From NCBI RefSeq assembly GCF_037977385.1, contig NZ_CP150277.1:1279001-1343000 (forward strand): 64,000 nt of DNA, read 5' to 3'. This DNA comes from Terribacillus sp. FSL K6-0262. GTDB lineage: Bacteria > Bacillota > Bacilli > Bacillales > Amphibacillaceae. Shown here in pieces: positions 35,068 through 43,950 of this stretch (positions within the stretch are counted from its first letter, which is position 1; the number at the start of each line of letters is the position of its first letter). The notes under the pieces were generated by a model. That model saw only the letters and a program-made list of their open reading frames with translations, ran no database searches and was not told the origin of the DNA. The translations under genes and the position numbers were made by a program.

Positions 35068-35347
35068 GAGGCTGGGACAAAAGTGTTTTAGCCAAATAAA
35101 AACCGAACTATATTGCAAATCTTCATACGAAAATTTGCATAAGTTCGGTTTTTTGATTAGTTATCTCCTAGCGCAGGGAGAACACGGAGACTCCTGCGGG
35201 AACAGCGCGAGCTGAAGACCCCGCAGTGGTGACCTTTCCACGAGGAGGCTGAGGCCGGGTCCGCGGAAAGCGGTGTGTCCTGCCGAAGCAGGGCTCAAGA
35301 ATAAGATTCGGTTTTAAGCACTGGGGAATTAGTTATGTCCCAACCTC
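35068..35347. repeat. 280-bp MITE-like intergenic repeat with imperfect terminal inverted repeats
   Basis: Starts immediately after the peptidase stop with GAGGCTGGGACAAAA and ends TATGTCCCAACCTC, an imperfect inverted pair (11 of 13 aligned bases). Inside are a hairpin around TAAAAACCGAACT / AGTTCGGTTTTTT and a GC-rich block with GACTCCTGCGGGAAC, GACCCCGCAG and GGAGGCTGAGGCCGGG that can fold back on itself. No ORF is supported. I recognise this GC-rich block as a non-coding repeat seen in many Bacillaceae genomes; origin unknown. Confidence 0.65.
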
Positions 35348-35498
35348 TTTGTTTTCATAACGAAGAAAAATTGAAGTAAACCACTAATAACGTAATATAA
35401 ATTTCTGCTATCTCTTCCTATGATAAGCTTGCTTCCTTGTGAATCGAGCTGCTCTTCCACATTAAGACGGTTCATGGTTTATGTGAAGGAGGGAGGAA

Positions 35499-35549
35499 AT
35501 GAAAAATCTATCAATCATCTGTTTCACTATGATTGCGGAATGCTTATAG
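35499..35549 (+). other. Possible 16-codon ORF with a strong ribosome site
   Basis: AAGGAGGGAGG lies 2-8 nt before an ATG opening MKNLSIICFTMIAECL then TAG. It could be a tiny peptide or leader, or the start of a frameshifted gene continuing as the next entry. The interval 35348-35730 holds nothing else. Confidence 0.25.
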
Positions 35550-35563
35550 CTACCATCTTCCAA

Positions 35564-35686
35564 ATGGATCGGATGGAGATTTCCCTTCTGGCAAGTATAA
35601 TGGTTTTCGCTGTGATTTGGCTGTCATCCCTGCTCAACAGAAACGCGAATAATCAGTCAGTCATATACTATGCCTCCTATTTATAA
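35564..35686 (+). CDS. Possible 40-residue membrane peptide
   Basis: Product starts MDRMEISLLASIMVFAVIWL and has one hydrophobic helix with a polar tail. No good ribosome site of its own; the frame is open upstream through the preceding short ORF, so one frameshift would join them. Weakly supported. Confidence 0.25.
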   Translation: MDRMEISLLASIMVFAVIWLSSLLNRNANNQSVIYYASYL

Positions 35687-35703
35687 CAGCCATTCGTAAG
35701 CTC

Positions 35704-35731
35704 AAAAAAAGCACCCTAAAGGCGCTTTTTT
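35704..35731 (-). terminator. Terminator of the DUF1146-like gene
   Basis: Stem AAAAAGC(G)CC/GG(T)GCTTTTT with a short loop on the minus strand. Confidence 0.65.
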
Positions 35732-35918
35732 AGTTAGCGATAATAAGATAGGCGCTAAAGCAGATGACGTAGATGGCAAAACAGAAAACCGCTGCGCGCA
35801 TGTAATTGCTTGTCAGGTCGAACAATACCTTCAATCCATTGGATAGGATCGCAGCTGTCGTTAGTACAAAGGTAATCCCAAGCATCAGCATAGCGCTGAC
35901 GAAAGTGATCTGCTCCAT
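35730..35918 (-). CDS. Small two-helix membrane protein (DUF1146/YwzB-like)
   Basis: 62 residues from the ATG at 35918, chosen because GAGAGGGTGG lies just upstream; the frame is open to 35936. Two hydrophobic helices (about 5-27 and 42-60) separated by LKVLFDLTSNYMRAA. Size, topology and the ALxxxxDW-like hinge position fit DUF1146 proteins found in many Bacillaceae, but the match is by eye. Function unknown. Confidence 0.55.
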   Translation of the reverse strand: MEQITFVSAMLMLGITFVLTTAAILSNGLKVLFDLTSNYMRAAVFCFAIYVICFSAYLIIAN

Positions 35919-36027
35919 TTCCACCCTCTCCTTCACTATTACTTACACTCATAATAGCTGGAATCGGGGACGCACTCCTGTTTTTCCGGTAACATTATCA
36001 GCAGGGAAGTGACTATTTTGTCACCTA

Positions 36028-36801
36028 TCACAATTCAAGCTGGGAAGGATACAGTGTCATACCGCCATCGACGAAAAGAGTCGTGCCGGTTACATAGCTT
36101 GATTCCTTGGATACCAGCCATGCCGCTGCCGCTGCAATTTCTTCTGGTTTGCCAAAGGATTGCATCGGTATCTTTTTCATTTGCTTTGCTTCATTTTCCG
36201 GCTTTGTATCTTCGTTCCGCTCCGTGGCAATCGTTCCTGGTGCAATGGCATTCACCCGGATGCCCTTGTTTGCATACTCGAGAGCCATCGTCTCCGTCAG
36301 AAGCTTGATTCCGCCTTTTGATGCCGCATAATGACTATCCGATGGCTTCGGTATCTGCTGATGAACACTGCTTATATTGATGATGCTGCCTTTGATATCA
36401 TTATCCAGCATATAGCGGAGAGCCGCTTGCCCGCCCAGGAAGGTGCCCGTAAGATTCACATCCAGGACACTTCTCCACGTATCCTCATCCATTTCATGGA
36501 ATGGCTCCGGTTTACTGAATCCAGAATTATTCACCATTACATCGACTCCGCCGAATTCCTCCAATGCCCCCTCAAGCAGTTGCTGCACCTCGTCTTTCTT
36601 GGATACATCCGCTTGAATGACGATAGCCTTCCCGCCTGCCTGACGGATATTTTCAGCTGCTTGTTTGGCACCGTCCTCATCTCCGCGGTAGTTGACAACA
36701 ATATTCATGCCCTCTTGTCCGAAACGTTCCGCAATTGCCCGGCCGATTCCTTTGGATGAACCCGTGACGATGGCAGTCTTTCCCTTCAGATCATTGTACA
36801 T
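36028..36801 (-). CDS. gdh: Glucose 1-dehydrogenase (SDR family)
   Basis: 257 residues from the ATG at 36801, with CGGGAGGG 8 nt upstream; the frame is open to 36849. Very similar in layout to Bacillus GlcDH: MYNDLKGKTAIVTGSSKGIGRA, NNSGFSKPEPFHEM, NLTGTFLGGQAALRYM, SIINISSVHQQIP, YAASKGGIKLLTETMALEYA and the C-terminal FVDGGMTLYPS. It oxidises glucose to gluconolactone with NAD(P); in Bacillus it is often spore-associated. No sporulation promoter was identified. Confidence 0.9.
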   Translation of the reverse strand: MYNDLKGKTAIVTGSSKGIGRAIAERFGQEGMNIVVNYRGDEDGAKQAAENIRQAGGKAIVIQADVSKKDEVQQLLEGALEEFGGVDVMVNNSGFSKPEPFHEMDEDTWRSVLDVNLTGTFLGGQAALRYMLDNDIKGSIINISSVHQQIPKPSDSHYAASKGGIKLLTETMALEYANKGIRVNAIAPGTIATERNEDTKPENEAKQMKKIPMQSFGKPEEIAAAAAWLVSKESSYVTGTTLFVDGGMTLYPSQLEL

Positions 36802-36957
36802 ATGAATAACCCTCCCGAATCGTTCTTCTCTGCTTTTCCCAAAATTCAATGGATGAAAACTTTTCTACAAATTATGACAAAATAAGACTTGAAGCGCTTC
36901 ACTTCCTGGTCCTTCTTACCGATATAAGAAGAAACCATGTGCAGAGGAGATCGTTCA

Positions 36958-37797
36958 ATGAATTCTACGATTCAGGCAGTAGTCAATATTGCCCCCATTA
37001 TAAAGGACACTCTAGGACCGACAGCCGCAATGGGCGTACTGGATACCGAGAAGTTTGTATACTATGCCCCATCGACAATCTTGACTCTAGACATCGAAGC
37101 GGGAAAAACAAGACTGGATGAACATGACGTTTATCTTCGCGCCATCAAAGGTGAACAAATCGTTTTTGCGATCACTGAAGATTATGAAGAACTTGGTGCA
37201 CCAGTCGTCACTTCCATAACTCCGATCCGCGATATGGAAACGAATGAAATCGTTGGCTTATTATCCTTATCCCGTACATTGGAGCATCAAGCGAAGCTGG
37301 ATAAAGAGCTTAGCAAATTGAATGATGTGATCGATGCACTTCAAGGTAAGGTACAGCACGTAGCTGCCCAGGCAGAAGAGCTTTCGGCTACAAGTAGTGA
37401 CATCAACGAACAAGCCAACAGCGCCAATCAAAACTCACACCAAATTGGGGAAGTGGTTCAGCTTATTGAACAAATTTCCACACAGACGAACCTTCTTGGA
37501 TTGAATGCAGCCATCGAGGCAGCCCGCTCAGGGGAAGCAGGAAAAGGCTTCGGGGTTGTGGCAGATGAAATCCGAAAGTTATCCGATAACACGAAGGAAG
37601 CCGTCCAAACCATCGGCAAATCCCTATCGGAAATCCGTTCCAGCATCGAGAATCTCACACTGAGCATCAACGAAGTTTCCACTTCCTCCGAGGAGCAGTC
37701 GGCCATCATGGTCGAATTCATGGATGATATCCAGGCTTTGGACGAAAAGAGCAAACAAATCATCGAAACAATGAAAAAAGTGACGAATCAAGGTTAA
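36958..37797 (+). CDS. Soluble methyl-accepting chemotaxis-type signalling protein (YfmS-like), copy 1
   Basis: 279 residues from the ATG at 36958, 7 nt after GAGGAGA. No membrane helix. An N-terminal alpha/beta sensor region (1-105) with [11 protein letters not shown] and [22 protein letters not shown] is followed by a coiled-coil signalling hairpin containing [40 protein letters not shown]. The signalling tip is intact, so coupling to CheA/CheW is plausible, but the bundle is short. It is directly upstream of a second copy 15 nt away, evidently cotranscribed. Confidence 0.87.
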   Translation: MNSTIQAVVNIAPIIKDTLGPTAAMGVLDTEKFVYYAPSTILTLDIEAGKTRLDEHDVYLRAIKGEQIVFAITEDYEELGAPVVTSITPIRDMETNEIVGLLSLSRTLEHQAKLDKELSKLNDVIDALQGKVQHVAAQAEELSATSSDINEQANSANQNSHQIGEVVQLIEQISTQTNLLGLNAAIEAARSGEAGKGFGVVADEIRKLSDNTKEAVQTIGKSLSEIRSSIENLTLSINEVSTSSEEQSAIMVEFMDDIQALDEKSKQIIETMKKVTNQG

Positions 37798-37812
37798 GGA
37801 GGTTGACTGATA

Positions 37813-38640
37813 ATGCATCCTACAATACAAGCAATGGTCCACTTAGCACCGGAAATCAAAAAGAATATCGGGGAAAACAATGTTGTAGCAGTGACAGACA
37901 AGGAGAATTTCGTTTATTTCTCCCCTTCCAAGGATTTGGATGTGGGCATCAAGGTTGGGGACTTTGCCTTCACAGAGGATAATGATTTGCTGCGACGGGC
38001 GCTGCAAGGCGAAAAAGTGCAGGTCCATATCCCAAAAGAACGCTATGGTATCGGCATGCAAAATACCGCCAATCCAATCCGTGATGAAAATGGGGAAATC
38101 GTCGGCGTCATCCAGATTACCAAAACCCTGAAAGATGAAGAACTTTTAGACGAAGAGCTGGATGAATTACGCGCCATTGTCAGCAGTCTGCAAGGAAAAG
38201 TACAGCAAGTGGCAGCCCAAGCAGAGGAGCTCTCCGCCACGAGCATGGATATCAATAATCAAGCATCCCATGCGAACGCCAACTCTCAGGAAATCAGCAA
38301 GGTGGTTCAATTAATCGAAGATATTTCGACACAGACGAATTTGCTAGGCTTGAATGCAGCCATCGAAGCAGCTCGCTCCGGCGATGCCGGCAGGGGCTTT
38401 GGTGTCGTGGCAGATGAGATACGCAAGCTTTCCATCGGAACGAAGGAAGCTGTCGGAACGATCGGTCAGTCGCTTCAGGAGATTCGGACAAATATGGAGA
38501 ACCTGACATTAAGTATCGGCGAGGTATCCACCGCCTCTGAAGAGCAGTCCCGCGTGATGGTGGAATTCATGGAGGATATTCAAAACCTCGATAAACAAAG
38601 TAATGATATCGGACAATACATGAAAGAAATCACCAATTAA
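37813..38640 (+). CDS. Soluble methyl-accepting chemotaxis-type signalling protein (YfmS-like), copy 2
   Basis: 275 residues, same architecture as the preceding gene: [19 protein letters not shown] sensor start, [19 protein letters not shown], and the tip [39 protein letters not shown]. The sensor halves have diverged ([20 protein letters not shown] versus [18 protein letters not shown]), while signalling halves stay close, as after tandem duplication with sensory specialisation. GGAGG precedes the ATG. A terminator follows directly. Confidence 0.87.
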   Translation: MHPTIQAMVHLAPEIKKNIGENNVVAVTDKENFVYFSPSKDLDVGIKVGDFAFTEDNDLLRRALQGEKVQVHIPKERYGIGMQNTANPIRDENGEIVGVIQITKTLKDEELLDEELDELRAIVSSLQGKVQQVAAQAEELSATSMDINNQASHANANSQEISKVVQLIEDISTQTNLLGLNAAIEAARSGDAGRGFGVVADEIRKLSIGTKEAVGTIGQSLQEIRTNMENLTLSIGEVSTASEEQSRVMVEFMEDIQNLDKQSNDIGQYMKEITN

Positions 38641-38671
38641 AAAATCGCCTCCGGATTGGAGGCGATTTTTT
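38640..38671. terminator. Bidirectional terminator
   Basis: Stem AAAAATCGCCTCC/GGAGGCGATTTTT with a 5-nt loop between the chemoreceptor pair and the YtxH-like gene. Confidence 0.85.
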
Positions 38672-39248
38672 AGATGGATTGTTTATTGTTGGGAGCTGCT
38701 GGAGTTGCTGTTGCCTTATCGGTTGGCTGACTCTTTTGTTCATCTGAACCATCGGCTTCATTCTTCGGCTTTGTCATTGGGTCATCAGGGGCACTTTCCG
38801 GTTTTGCTTCCATCAGCTTAGTGGAAGCTTCCTTCGCTTTGCTGCCTGCATTCTTCAAGTCATCTTTTGCTTCTTTTACTGTGCCAAGAGCCGATTTGGA
38901 ATCTTCCTGAACGTCCTGGACAGAGGACTTGATTTCATTTTGCGCTTTGTCATAGACGTTTTTTACGTCATTGGCTGCATCCTTGGCAAGCTCCGTCGCA
39001 TCCTGTACCTTGCTCATGACTTGCTCTTTCGTACCCTGAGGATCTTGTTTTGCTTCTTTTACAAAGCTGACGACCGTATCCTTTGCCATGCCGACATTCT
39101 GGAATACTTTCTGACGCGTCTGTTTGTTAAGCAAGACGATTGCTGCGCCGGTAACCGCTCCAGCGACTGCGCCTGTCAATAGTTTGGAGCCAGCTTTAGC
39201 CTGTTCTTTCACTTCGTTCTTGTCTGCTGTTTGTGCTTGTACCATCAT
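38670..39248 (-). CDS. YtxH-like general stress protein with LEA-like repeats
   Basis: 192 residues from the ATG at 39248, 4 nt after AAGGAGTG. A glycine/alanine-rich hydrophobic helix (about 22-42, LLTGAVAGAVTGAAIVLLN) is followed by a long, Lys/Asp/Ala-rich amphipathic stretch with repeated 11-mer-like units (VQDATELAKDAANDVKNVYDK...) and a disordered tail rich in Pro, Asp and Thr. This fits the YtxH/YhaH group, and the repeats resemble desiccation-related LEA proteins. Likely membrane-tethered and stress-induced; the function is inferred. Confidence 0.75.
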   Translation of the reverse strand: MMVQAQTADKNEVKEQAKAGSKLLTGAVAGAVTGAAIVLLNKQTRQKVFQNVGMAKDTVVSFVKEAKQDPQGTKEQVMSKVQDATELAKDAANDVKNVYDKAQNEIKSSVQDVQEDSKSALGTVKEAKDDLKNAGSKAKEASTKLMEAKPESAPDDPMTKPKNEADGSDEQKSQPTDKATATPAAPNNKQSI

Positions 39249-39326
39249 GAACACTCCTTAGACTTTTTTGTTTGCTTTATTGGTGTATACATACCCCTTC
39301 CCAATGAAAGTAAACAAAAAACAGCC

Positions 39327-40136
39327 TTACAACGGAAGCGATTTTTTCTGCTTTTGGACAAAGTAGACCATTTCCTTGAATCCAATATCCTTCAGTCGCA
39401 CTTTCACCTTATCAAAATCCTCGCCGATACGGGATGGTATATGTGCATCTGAACCGAAGGAAATATCCACTCCATAATGCAGCGCCCGCTCAAGGATGCG
39501 ATCGGAAGGGTACCACCCGCCGACTGCCTTCGTACTTCCCGATGTATTCACTTCAATGGCGACACCAGCTTCCCCGATCACTTTCAAGGTCTGTTCGATG
39601 GCATGATCTGCAGGAATATCAGAAAAAGCAGGATAGAAGCCCTTCATTGCATCGATATGGCCAAGCACTTGGAAGATGCCGCTTTTTGCCGACTGCTGGA
39701 TCAAATCATAATAGGTTTCTTTCACTCTGATATGCTCTGCTTCCGATAAGCCATCCCATCTTCCTTTCTTGAAGATATTCACTTCATCCACGTAATGCAC
39801 CGAGCCGATGATATAATCGAATGGATATTTACGATAGTAGTCCGCATATAATGCAGCATGCTGCGGAAAGAAATCACTTTCCACTCCCAGCAACACATGG
39901 ATTTGGTCCTTGTATTTTTCTTTCAGCTGGAGCACTTCCTGCACATAAGCTTCAAAGCCGCTGATCGGCATCGCAATGCCAGGATAAAGCTGATCTTCCT
40001 CACTATAGAAATACGGAGAGTGATCGGCGATTCCGATATACTCCAATCCTTTTTCTATCGCAGCTTTGATGTAGTCTTCGATTTGACCCTCCGCGTGCCC
40101 GCATCGATAATGATGTGTATGCAAATCGAACGTCAT
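39327..40136 (-). CDS. hisJ: PHP-domain histidinol-phosphatase (HisJ type)
   Basis: 269 residues. PHP metal-site motifs: DLHTHHYRCGHAEG (4-17), IADHSPYF, LLGVESDFF, SVHYVDE, LGHIDAM, EVNTSG and SFGSDAHIP. This matches the HisJ/YtvP family that dephosphorylates histidinol phosphate in histidine synthesis. Its ATG overlaps the stop of the hydrolase gene (ATGA), so it is the last gene of the rsbR-hydrolase-hisJ operon. No other his genes are nearby. Confidence 0.87.
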   Translation of the reverse strand: MTFDLHTHHYRCGHAEGQIEDYIKAAIEKGLEYIGIADHSPYFYSEEDQLYPGIAMPISGFEAYVQEVLQLKEKYKDQIHVLLGVESDFFPQHAALYADYYRKYPFDYIIGSVHYVDEVNIFKKGRWDGLSEAEHIRVKETYYDLIQQSAKSGIFQVLGHIDAMKGFYPAFSDIPADHAIEQTLKVIGEAGVAIEVNTSGSTKAVGGWYPSDRILERALHYGVDISFGSDAHIPSRIGEDFDKVKVRLKDIGFKEMVYFVQKQKKSLPL

Positions 40137-41032
40137 ACTCCTGCCCCCTCTGCTACTCGGCTTGTCTCTTTCAAGAATTCTTTTAGCAGCCGATTGACTA
40201 TTTCCGGCTGTTCGTGATGCACCCAGTGCGTCGCATCATCGACATATACCAGCTCATAATCCGTACAGAATTTAGTGGATTCCTGTGCCAATTTCTTTAA
40301 CAGGAATTGATCCTTGATTCCCCAGATGATCTTTGTCGGCACATGGACCATGACTGCATCCTTTTCGGCGTACCTGGTGAAATTGTTCTTCTCTGTCAGC
40401 GCACGATACCAGTTCAGCATACCTGTCAGCGCCCCAGGCTTAGCCCACGCCTCCTTATAATGATCCACATCCAACGGAGAAAACGTGCCTGCTTGGCTGA
40501 ATTTCGTCAGCGCCATTGTCAAGCCACGATAATCATTCGCTGCCAAAGAACGTTCCGAAACGTCCTGTATCTGGAAAAAGGCCATATAGGAACTCTTGAA
40601 CCATTGCAACGGCCGGGTTGCAAATATCCTCGGCATGGCAGCAGGATGGGGCATATTGATGGCTATGAATTTTTCTACATGCTCAGGTCGTGTCACTGCC
40701 AGGTGCCAGCCGACAGCCCCTCCCCAATCATGCCCGATGATGATGGCCTTTTCCCTTTGAAAAACGCGCATGACGGCCAAGACATCATCACGCAGCTCGT
40801 CCAGTACATAATGATCAGCGCCCTCCGGCTTATCACTCAGGTTATATCCGCGCTGATCGAGCGCCAGCACACGGAAACCTTGCTCTGCAAGCGGTACGAT
40901 CTGTTCCTTCCACCCATACCAGAATTCCGGGAAGCCATGTAAAAGCATCACCAATTTACCATCATTCGGACCTGCTGCAGCCATATGCAAATTCAGTCCA
41001 TTCGCTTTCACTGTCAAGTGCTCGACTCTCAT
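40133..41032 (-). CDS. Alpha/beta hydrolase, epoxide hydrolase-like (YfhM type)
   Basis: 299 residues from the ATG at 41032, preceded by AGGGAGG; the longer frame to 41182 overlaps the upstream gene and lacks a ribosome site. Oxyanion motif HGFPEFWYGW, nucleophile elbow GHDWGGAVG (Asp nucleophile, as in epoxide and haloalkane hydrolases rather than Ser), and a catalytic His in DDATHWVHHEQP. B. subtilis YfhM is a near-length relative. It is coupled to hisJ and lies 23 nt after an RsbR-like gene, suggesting stress-related expression. Confidence 0.87.
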   Translation of the reverse strand: MRVEHLTVKANGLNLHMAAAGPNDGKLVMLLHGFPEFWYGWKEQIVPLAEQGFRVLALDQRGYNLSDKPEGADHYVLDELRDDVLAVMRVFQREKAIIIGHDWGGAVGWHLAVTRPEHVEKFIAINMPHPAAMPRIFATRPLQWFKSSYMAFFQIQDVSERSLAANDYRGLTMALTKFSQAGTFSPLDVDHYKEAWAKPGALTGMLNWYRALTEKNNFTRYAEKDAVMVHVPTKIIWGIKDQFLLKKLAQESTKFCTDYELVYVDDATHWVHHEQPEIVNRLLKEFLKETSRVAEGAGV

Positions 41033-41055
41033 TACAATCCTCCCTACATATGATA

Positions 41056-41922
41056 TTAACTGCGGGTCAATCCATATTGCGCCAATGCCTGCTGTAAAGA
41101 ATGATAGAAAGAAATATCCTGCACTTCCCTGTTTCCTCCTAAAATCATCACCGAATCGGGACGCAGACCCGAGATGGCACAATCAACTCCAAGCATATTC
41201 AGGATCTCCACCATCTGCTTGAGCTTTTCCCTCACACAAGTCTCCTTGAAACTTGCTCCGGACAAGTCTATGAAAAGCGTTTCGATGCCTTTCTCCTTGC
41301 AAAGCTGCGGTATATATTGAATGATCAGCTGCGCCCGCCGCTCGCTGATATGTCCAACCAGCGGAAAAACTCCCATACCTTTCATGATCGGGATGACAGG
41401 CGAACTAGTCTTATGAATTTGTTCGCGCTGACTCTTTATTTTCCTGTCGATCAGCTCATAATAAAATTTCGTAAATTTATTTAAAACTTCATCTAATGCA
41501 CAATGGAGATTTTTCGACCAGCCGATGACCATGGCCGGTGTCACATCCTGCTTATGCATTTCCGTAAAGGATTCGATGAATTCCAAAATGACTGTGCCTG
41601 ATTTACCGACTGCCTGCAGCACTTCATGAATCGGAGTATTCGTCTGCACTCGGCTCTTCGCCACTTTATCCACCCATGCCTTAACATTCTTCTCATATCG
41701 TTTTTCATCCCCCAGGATTGCACAGGCCACTGTATCAATGGTCATCCGATGCTGTTTCCGAAGTTTCGCACGCATCTCTTCACCAGCGTCCTCCGCATAA
41801 ATCGAATTTCTATACTCATTCAGCAAAGAGGCCCAACGATCCGTTATTCGAGGAGCACTATCCATGATGTAATCGTAGAGTGCTTTATTTATGTCCGGCA
41901 TGCGAATCACCTTCATCTTCAT
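41056..41922 (-). CDS. RsbR-family stressosome protein (globin-like N domain plus STAS)
   Basis: 288 residues, the size of RsbR paralogues. Residues 1-155 form the all-helical variable sensory half; the linker helix (155-170) leads to KTSSPVIPIMKGMGVFPLVG and a STAS domain ending near 285. RsbR paralogues scaffold the stressosome that triggers sigma-B. At the position following PLVG, where paralogues usually carry the phosphorylated Thr, residue 191 is His (PLVGHISERRAQLI). RsbS and RsbT are not nearby. AGGAGG-type site (GGAGGA) 7 nt from the ATG. Confidence 0.83.
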   Translation of the reverse strand: MKMKVIRMPDINKALYDYIMDSAPRITDRWASLLNEYRNSIYAEDAGEEMRAKLRKQHRMTIDTVACAILGDEKRYEKNVKAWVDKVAKSRVQTNTPIHEVLQAVGKSGTVILEFIESFTEMHKQDVTPAMVIGWSKNLHCALDEVLNKFTKFYYELIDRKIKSQREQIHKTSSPVIPIMKGMGVFPLVGHISERRAQLIIQYIPQLCKEKGIETLFIDLSGASFKETCVREKLKQMVEILNMLGVDCAISGLRPDSVMILGGNREVQDISFYHSLQQALAQYGLTRS

Positions 41923-41974
41923 GATTTTCCTCCATTATATCCGAACAGCGTTAACGCTTCTATCGTGAATATAT

Positions 41975-42003
41975 AAAAAAGAGCCTGCAGACGCAGACTC
42001 CTT
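41975..42003 (-). terminator. Terminator of the nucleoside hydrolase gene
   Basis: Stem GAG(C)CTGC/GCAGACTC-like with a short loop and six T residues on the minus strand. Confidence 0.7.
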
Positions 42004-42056
42004 CTATCTAACTATGCGGAAACTCCCGGACGAAAAAGGATACCCCCAAGTAGCTT

Positions 42057-42989
42057 TTATGCACGGTTCAGCACAGCAACCAATAATGCAAGAAAACGAT
42101 CCGCTTCTACTTTCATACATACTTGGACATTCGCATGCTTACCCCATTTTCCTTGGCGATCCCAGACCGTCTGACCGTCACAGTATGTACTGTTTGTTTC
42201 CACTGCCACGGAACAGGCTGTCTTTTCAACCAAGGTTGGATCGATGAGTACCCCGACTGCCAGCGGATCATGCATGGCACAAGCCCATATCCCATTCTGT
42301 TCATAGAATGCTTTCCGATATGTAGCAGTACTCGTCTTCACAAAATCATGCAGCACCGGATCTTTAATTGCTTCCATATGCCCTTCGGCGAGCAAAGCTT
42401 TCTTCGTAACGTCCAGCCCAACCTGCGTAAGCTTCGGTATGCCGGCCTCCAGGACAATGCTGGCAGCTTCCGGATCGGCAAACATATTGAACTCCGCAAC
42501 AGGCGTGACATTCCCGACTCCATTGATGGCTCCGCCCATGTAGATGACTTCCTTCACATTGTTCACAATGGCAGGTTCTCGCTGAATTGCCAGTGCCAAG
42601 TTAGTGAGTGGCCCCGTACAGACAAGGGTGATATCGCCAGGATTTCCCATGACTTGCTCGATCATGAAATCAGCTGCTTCTCCTCCTGCTATCCCCCTGC
42701 TTGAGACAACGTCCTGCAGCGCTCCGCCAATTCCATCCGTGCCATGTACCCTGTGTTCAAAATGAGGCTGTCGTTTCAACGGCACTTCACTTCCTTGGAC
42801 AATAGGAATCGCTGGTGCATCGATTAAATCAAGCACCTTACACGTATTCATTGTCGCAGCTTCCAGCGAAACATTTCCGCAGACAGTGGTGATACCGATA
42901 AGCTCCAACTCTTCACTCTGGACAGCCAACAGAATCCCGATTGCGTCATCAATGCCTGTATCCACATCCAAAATCAGTTTTTTCCTCAT
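42057..42989 (-). CDS. iunH: Inosine-uridine preferring nucleoside hydrolase
   Basis: 310 residues from the ATG at 42989, behind TTTGGGGTG; the frame is open to 43037. The calcium-binding DVDTGIDDAIGILLA motif (8-22) is diagnostic; later GPLTNLALAIQREP, YMGGAINGVGNVTPVAEFNMFADPEAA and the catalytic-His region HDPLAVG follow. It hydrolyses purine and pyrimidine ribonucleosides to base and ribose for salvage. Own terminator; the upstream side is bounded by an IS200-type element. Confidence 0.92.
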   Translation of the reverse strand: MRKKLILDVDTGIDDAIGILLAVQSEELELIGITTVCGNVSLEAATMNTCKVLDLIDAPAIPIVQGSEVPLKRQPHFEHRVHGTDGIGGALQDVVSSRGIAGGEAADFMIEQVMGNPGDITLVCTGPLTNLALAIQREPAIVNNVKEVIYMGGAINGVGNVTPVAEFNMFADPEAASIVLEAGIPKLTQVGLDVTKKALLAEGHMEAIKDPVLHDFVKTSTATYRKAFYEQNGIWACAMHDPLAVGVLIDPTLVEKTACSVAVETNSTYCDGQTVWDRQGKWGKHANVQVCMKVEADRFLALLVAVLNRA

Positions 42990-43082
42990 AAAACACCCCA
43001 AACACGAACAATAATTTAGATAATACCATAATTTCACTTAAATTATACATATAATCAAGTATAAATAAAATAAAAAGTTCGT

Positions 43083-43815
43083 AATCAAAACCACCAGTGT
43101 GAACTGGTGGTTTGTTCTGCGGCTAAAAGCCTTTGTTACCGGCCTAGGCCTCAAAGGCCCGCTGAATGGGTTCCCTCTTGCACCACATCTACTCACCAAT
43201 TCTAAAGAATTTCTTTATTTCTTCCGATTTTTTTCTCCTGTAAATGGATCGTACTCTTCGAATAATGTCAATTGATCGCCCATATAGTCCTCTTTTAGCT
43301 GATTCCTAATATATTCTTGTATTTGTTTCTTATTTCTCCCGACTGTATCAACATAGAATCCTCGACACCAAAATTTTCGATTTCCATATCTATATTTTAA
43401 ATTGGCATGACGATCGAATATCATTAAACTACTTTTCCCTTTTAAGTATCCCATAAATTGTGACACACTTAATTTCGGCGGGATACTTATCAACATATGA
43501 ATGTGATCCGGACAAGCATTTGCTTCATGGATAATCACACCTTTCCGTTCACATAAATCCCTAATAATTTGTCCGATACTCTTTTTGTATTTTCCGTAAA
43601 TAACCTGCCTTCTGTACTTTGGCGCAAATACTACGTGATACTTACAATTCCATGTTGTATGTGCTAAACTGTTCATGTCCTTCATAGGGCACTCCTCCTT
43701 CTATGGCGAGATAAAGTGGTCGGGAAACCAACTTTATCCTACCATGAAGTGAGGTTTTTTTATTACCACGCTTGAAGCTTTCTGGAACCCCCGGCATAGC
43801 CAGGGGTTTTCTAAT
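43083..43815 (-). mobile_element. IS200/IS605-family insertion sequence (tnpA only)
   Basis: About 730 bp. One tnpA gene is flanked by subterminal palindromes instead of inverted repeats: AAACCACCAG/CTGGTGGTTT at about 43088-43113 (3' side) and AACCCCCGGC/GCCAGGGGTT at about 43786-43810 (5' side). Exact ends cannot be set without an empty site. No tnpB, so an IS200-type organisation. It lies directly next to an IS1182-family element. Confidence 0.75.
43215..43685 (-). CDS. tnpA: IS200/IS605 TnpA transposase (Y1 HUH)
   Basis: 156 residues. HUH metal motif His61-x-His63 (CPDHIHMLISIPP), catalytic Tyr125 (NKKQIQEYIRNQL), N-terminal HTTWNCKYHVVFAPKYRRQV typical of TnpA. It cuts single-stranded DNA at the hairpin ends during peel-and-paste transposition. 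Intact length and motifs suggest a functional enzyme. GGAGGAG lies 6 nt before the ATG. Confidence 0.93.
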   Translation of the reverse strand: MKDMNSLAHTTWNCKYHVVFAPKYRRQVIYGKYKKSIGQIIRDLCERKGVIIHEANACPDHIHMLISIPPKLSVSQFMGYLKGKSSLMIFDRHANLKYRYGNRKFWCRGFYVDTVGRNKKQIQEYIRNQLKEDYMGDQLTLFEEYDPFTGEKNRKK

Positions 43816-43825
43816 ACATATAAAA

Positions 43826-43852
43826 AAAGGATGCAGATTATCTGCATCCTTT
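43826..43852. repeat. 27-bp direct repeat (left copy), duplicated terminator/target site
   Basis: A palindromic sequence starting AAAGGATGCAGA and ending TCTGCATCCTTT, identical to 45406-45432. It flanks the IS1182-family element as an apparent target-site duplication. Confidence 0.75.
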
Positions 43853-43950
43853 CAGGCTGTCGAGAAAGTCTCGACAGCCTTTTTATTTTGAGTTCACTTC
43901 TTTTTCTTACTTTTTTATAATAGAAGAAACGACTAAAAGGCGGTGCCAAG

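Noticed and set aside
40307..40942. 211-codon open frame on the plus strand
   Set aside because: Antisense to the alpha/beta hydrolase gene; no start signal and no family features.
43088..43113. Hairpin read as a free-standing terminator of iunH-side transcription
   Set aside because: It fits better as the subterminal palindrome of the IS200 end, and iunH is transcribed away from it.
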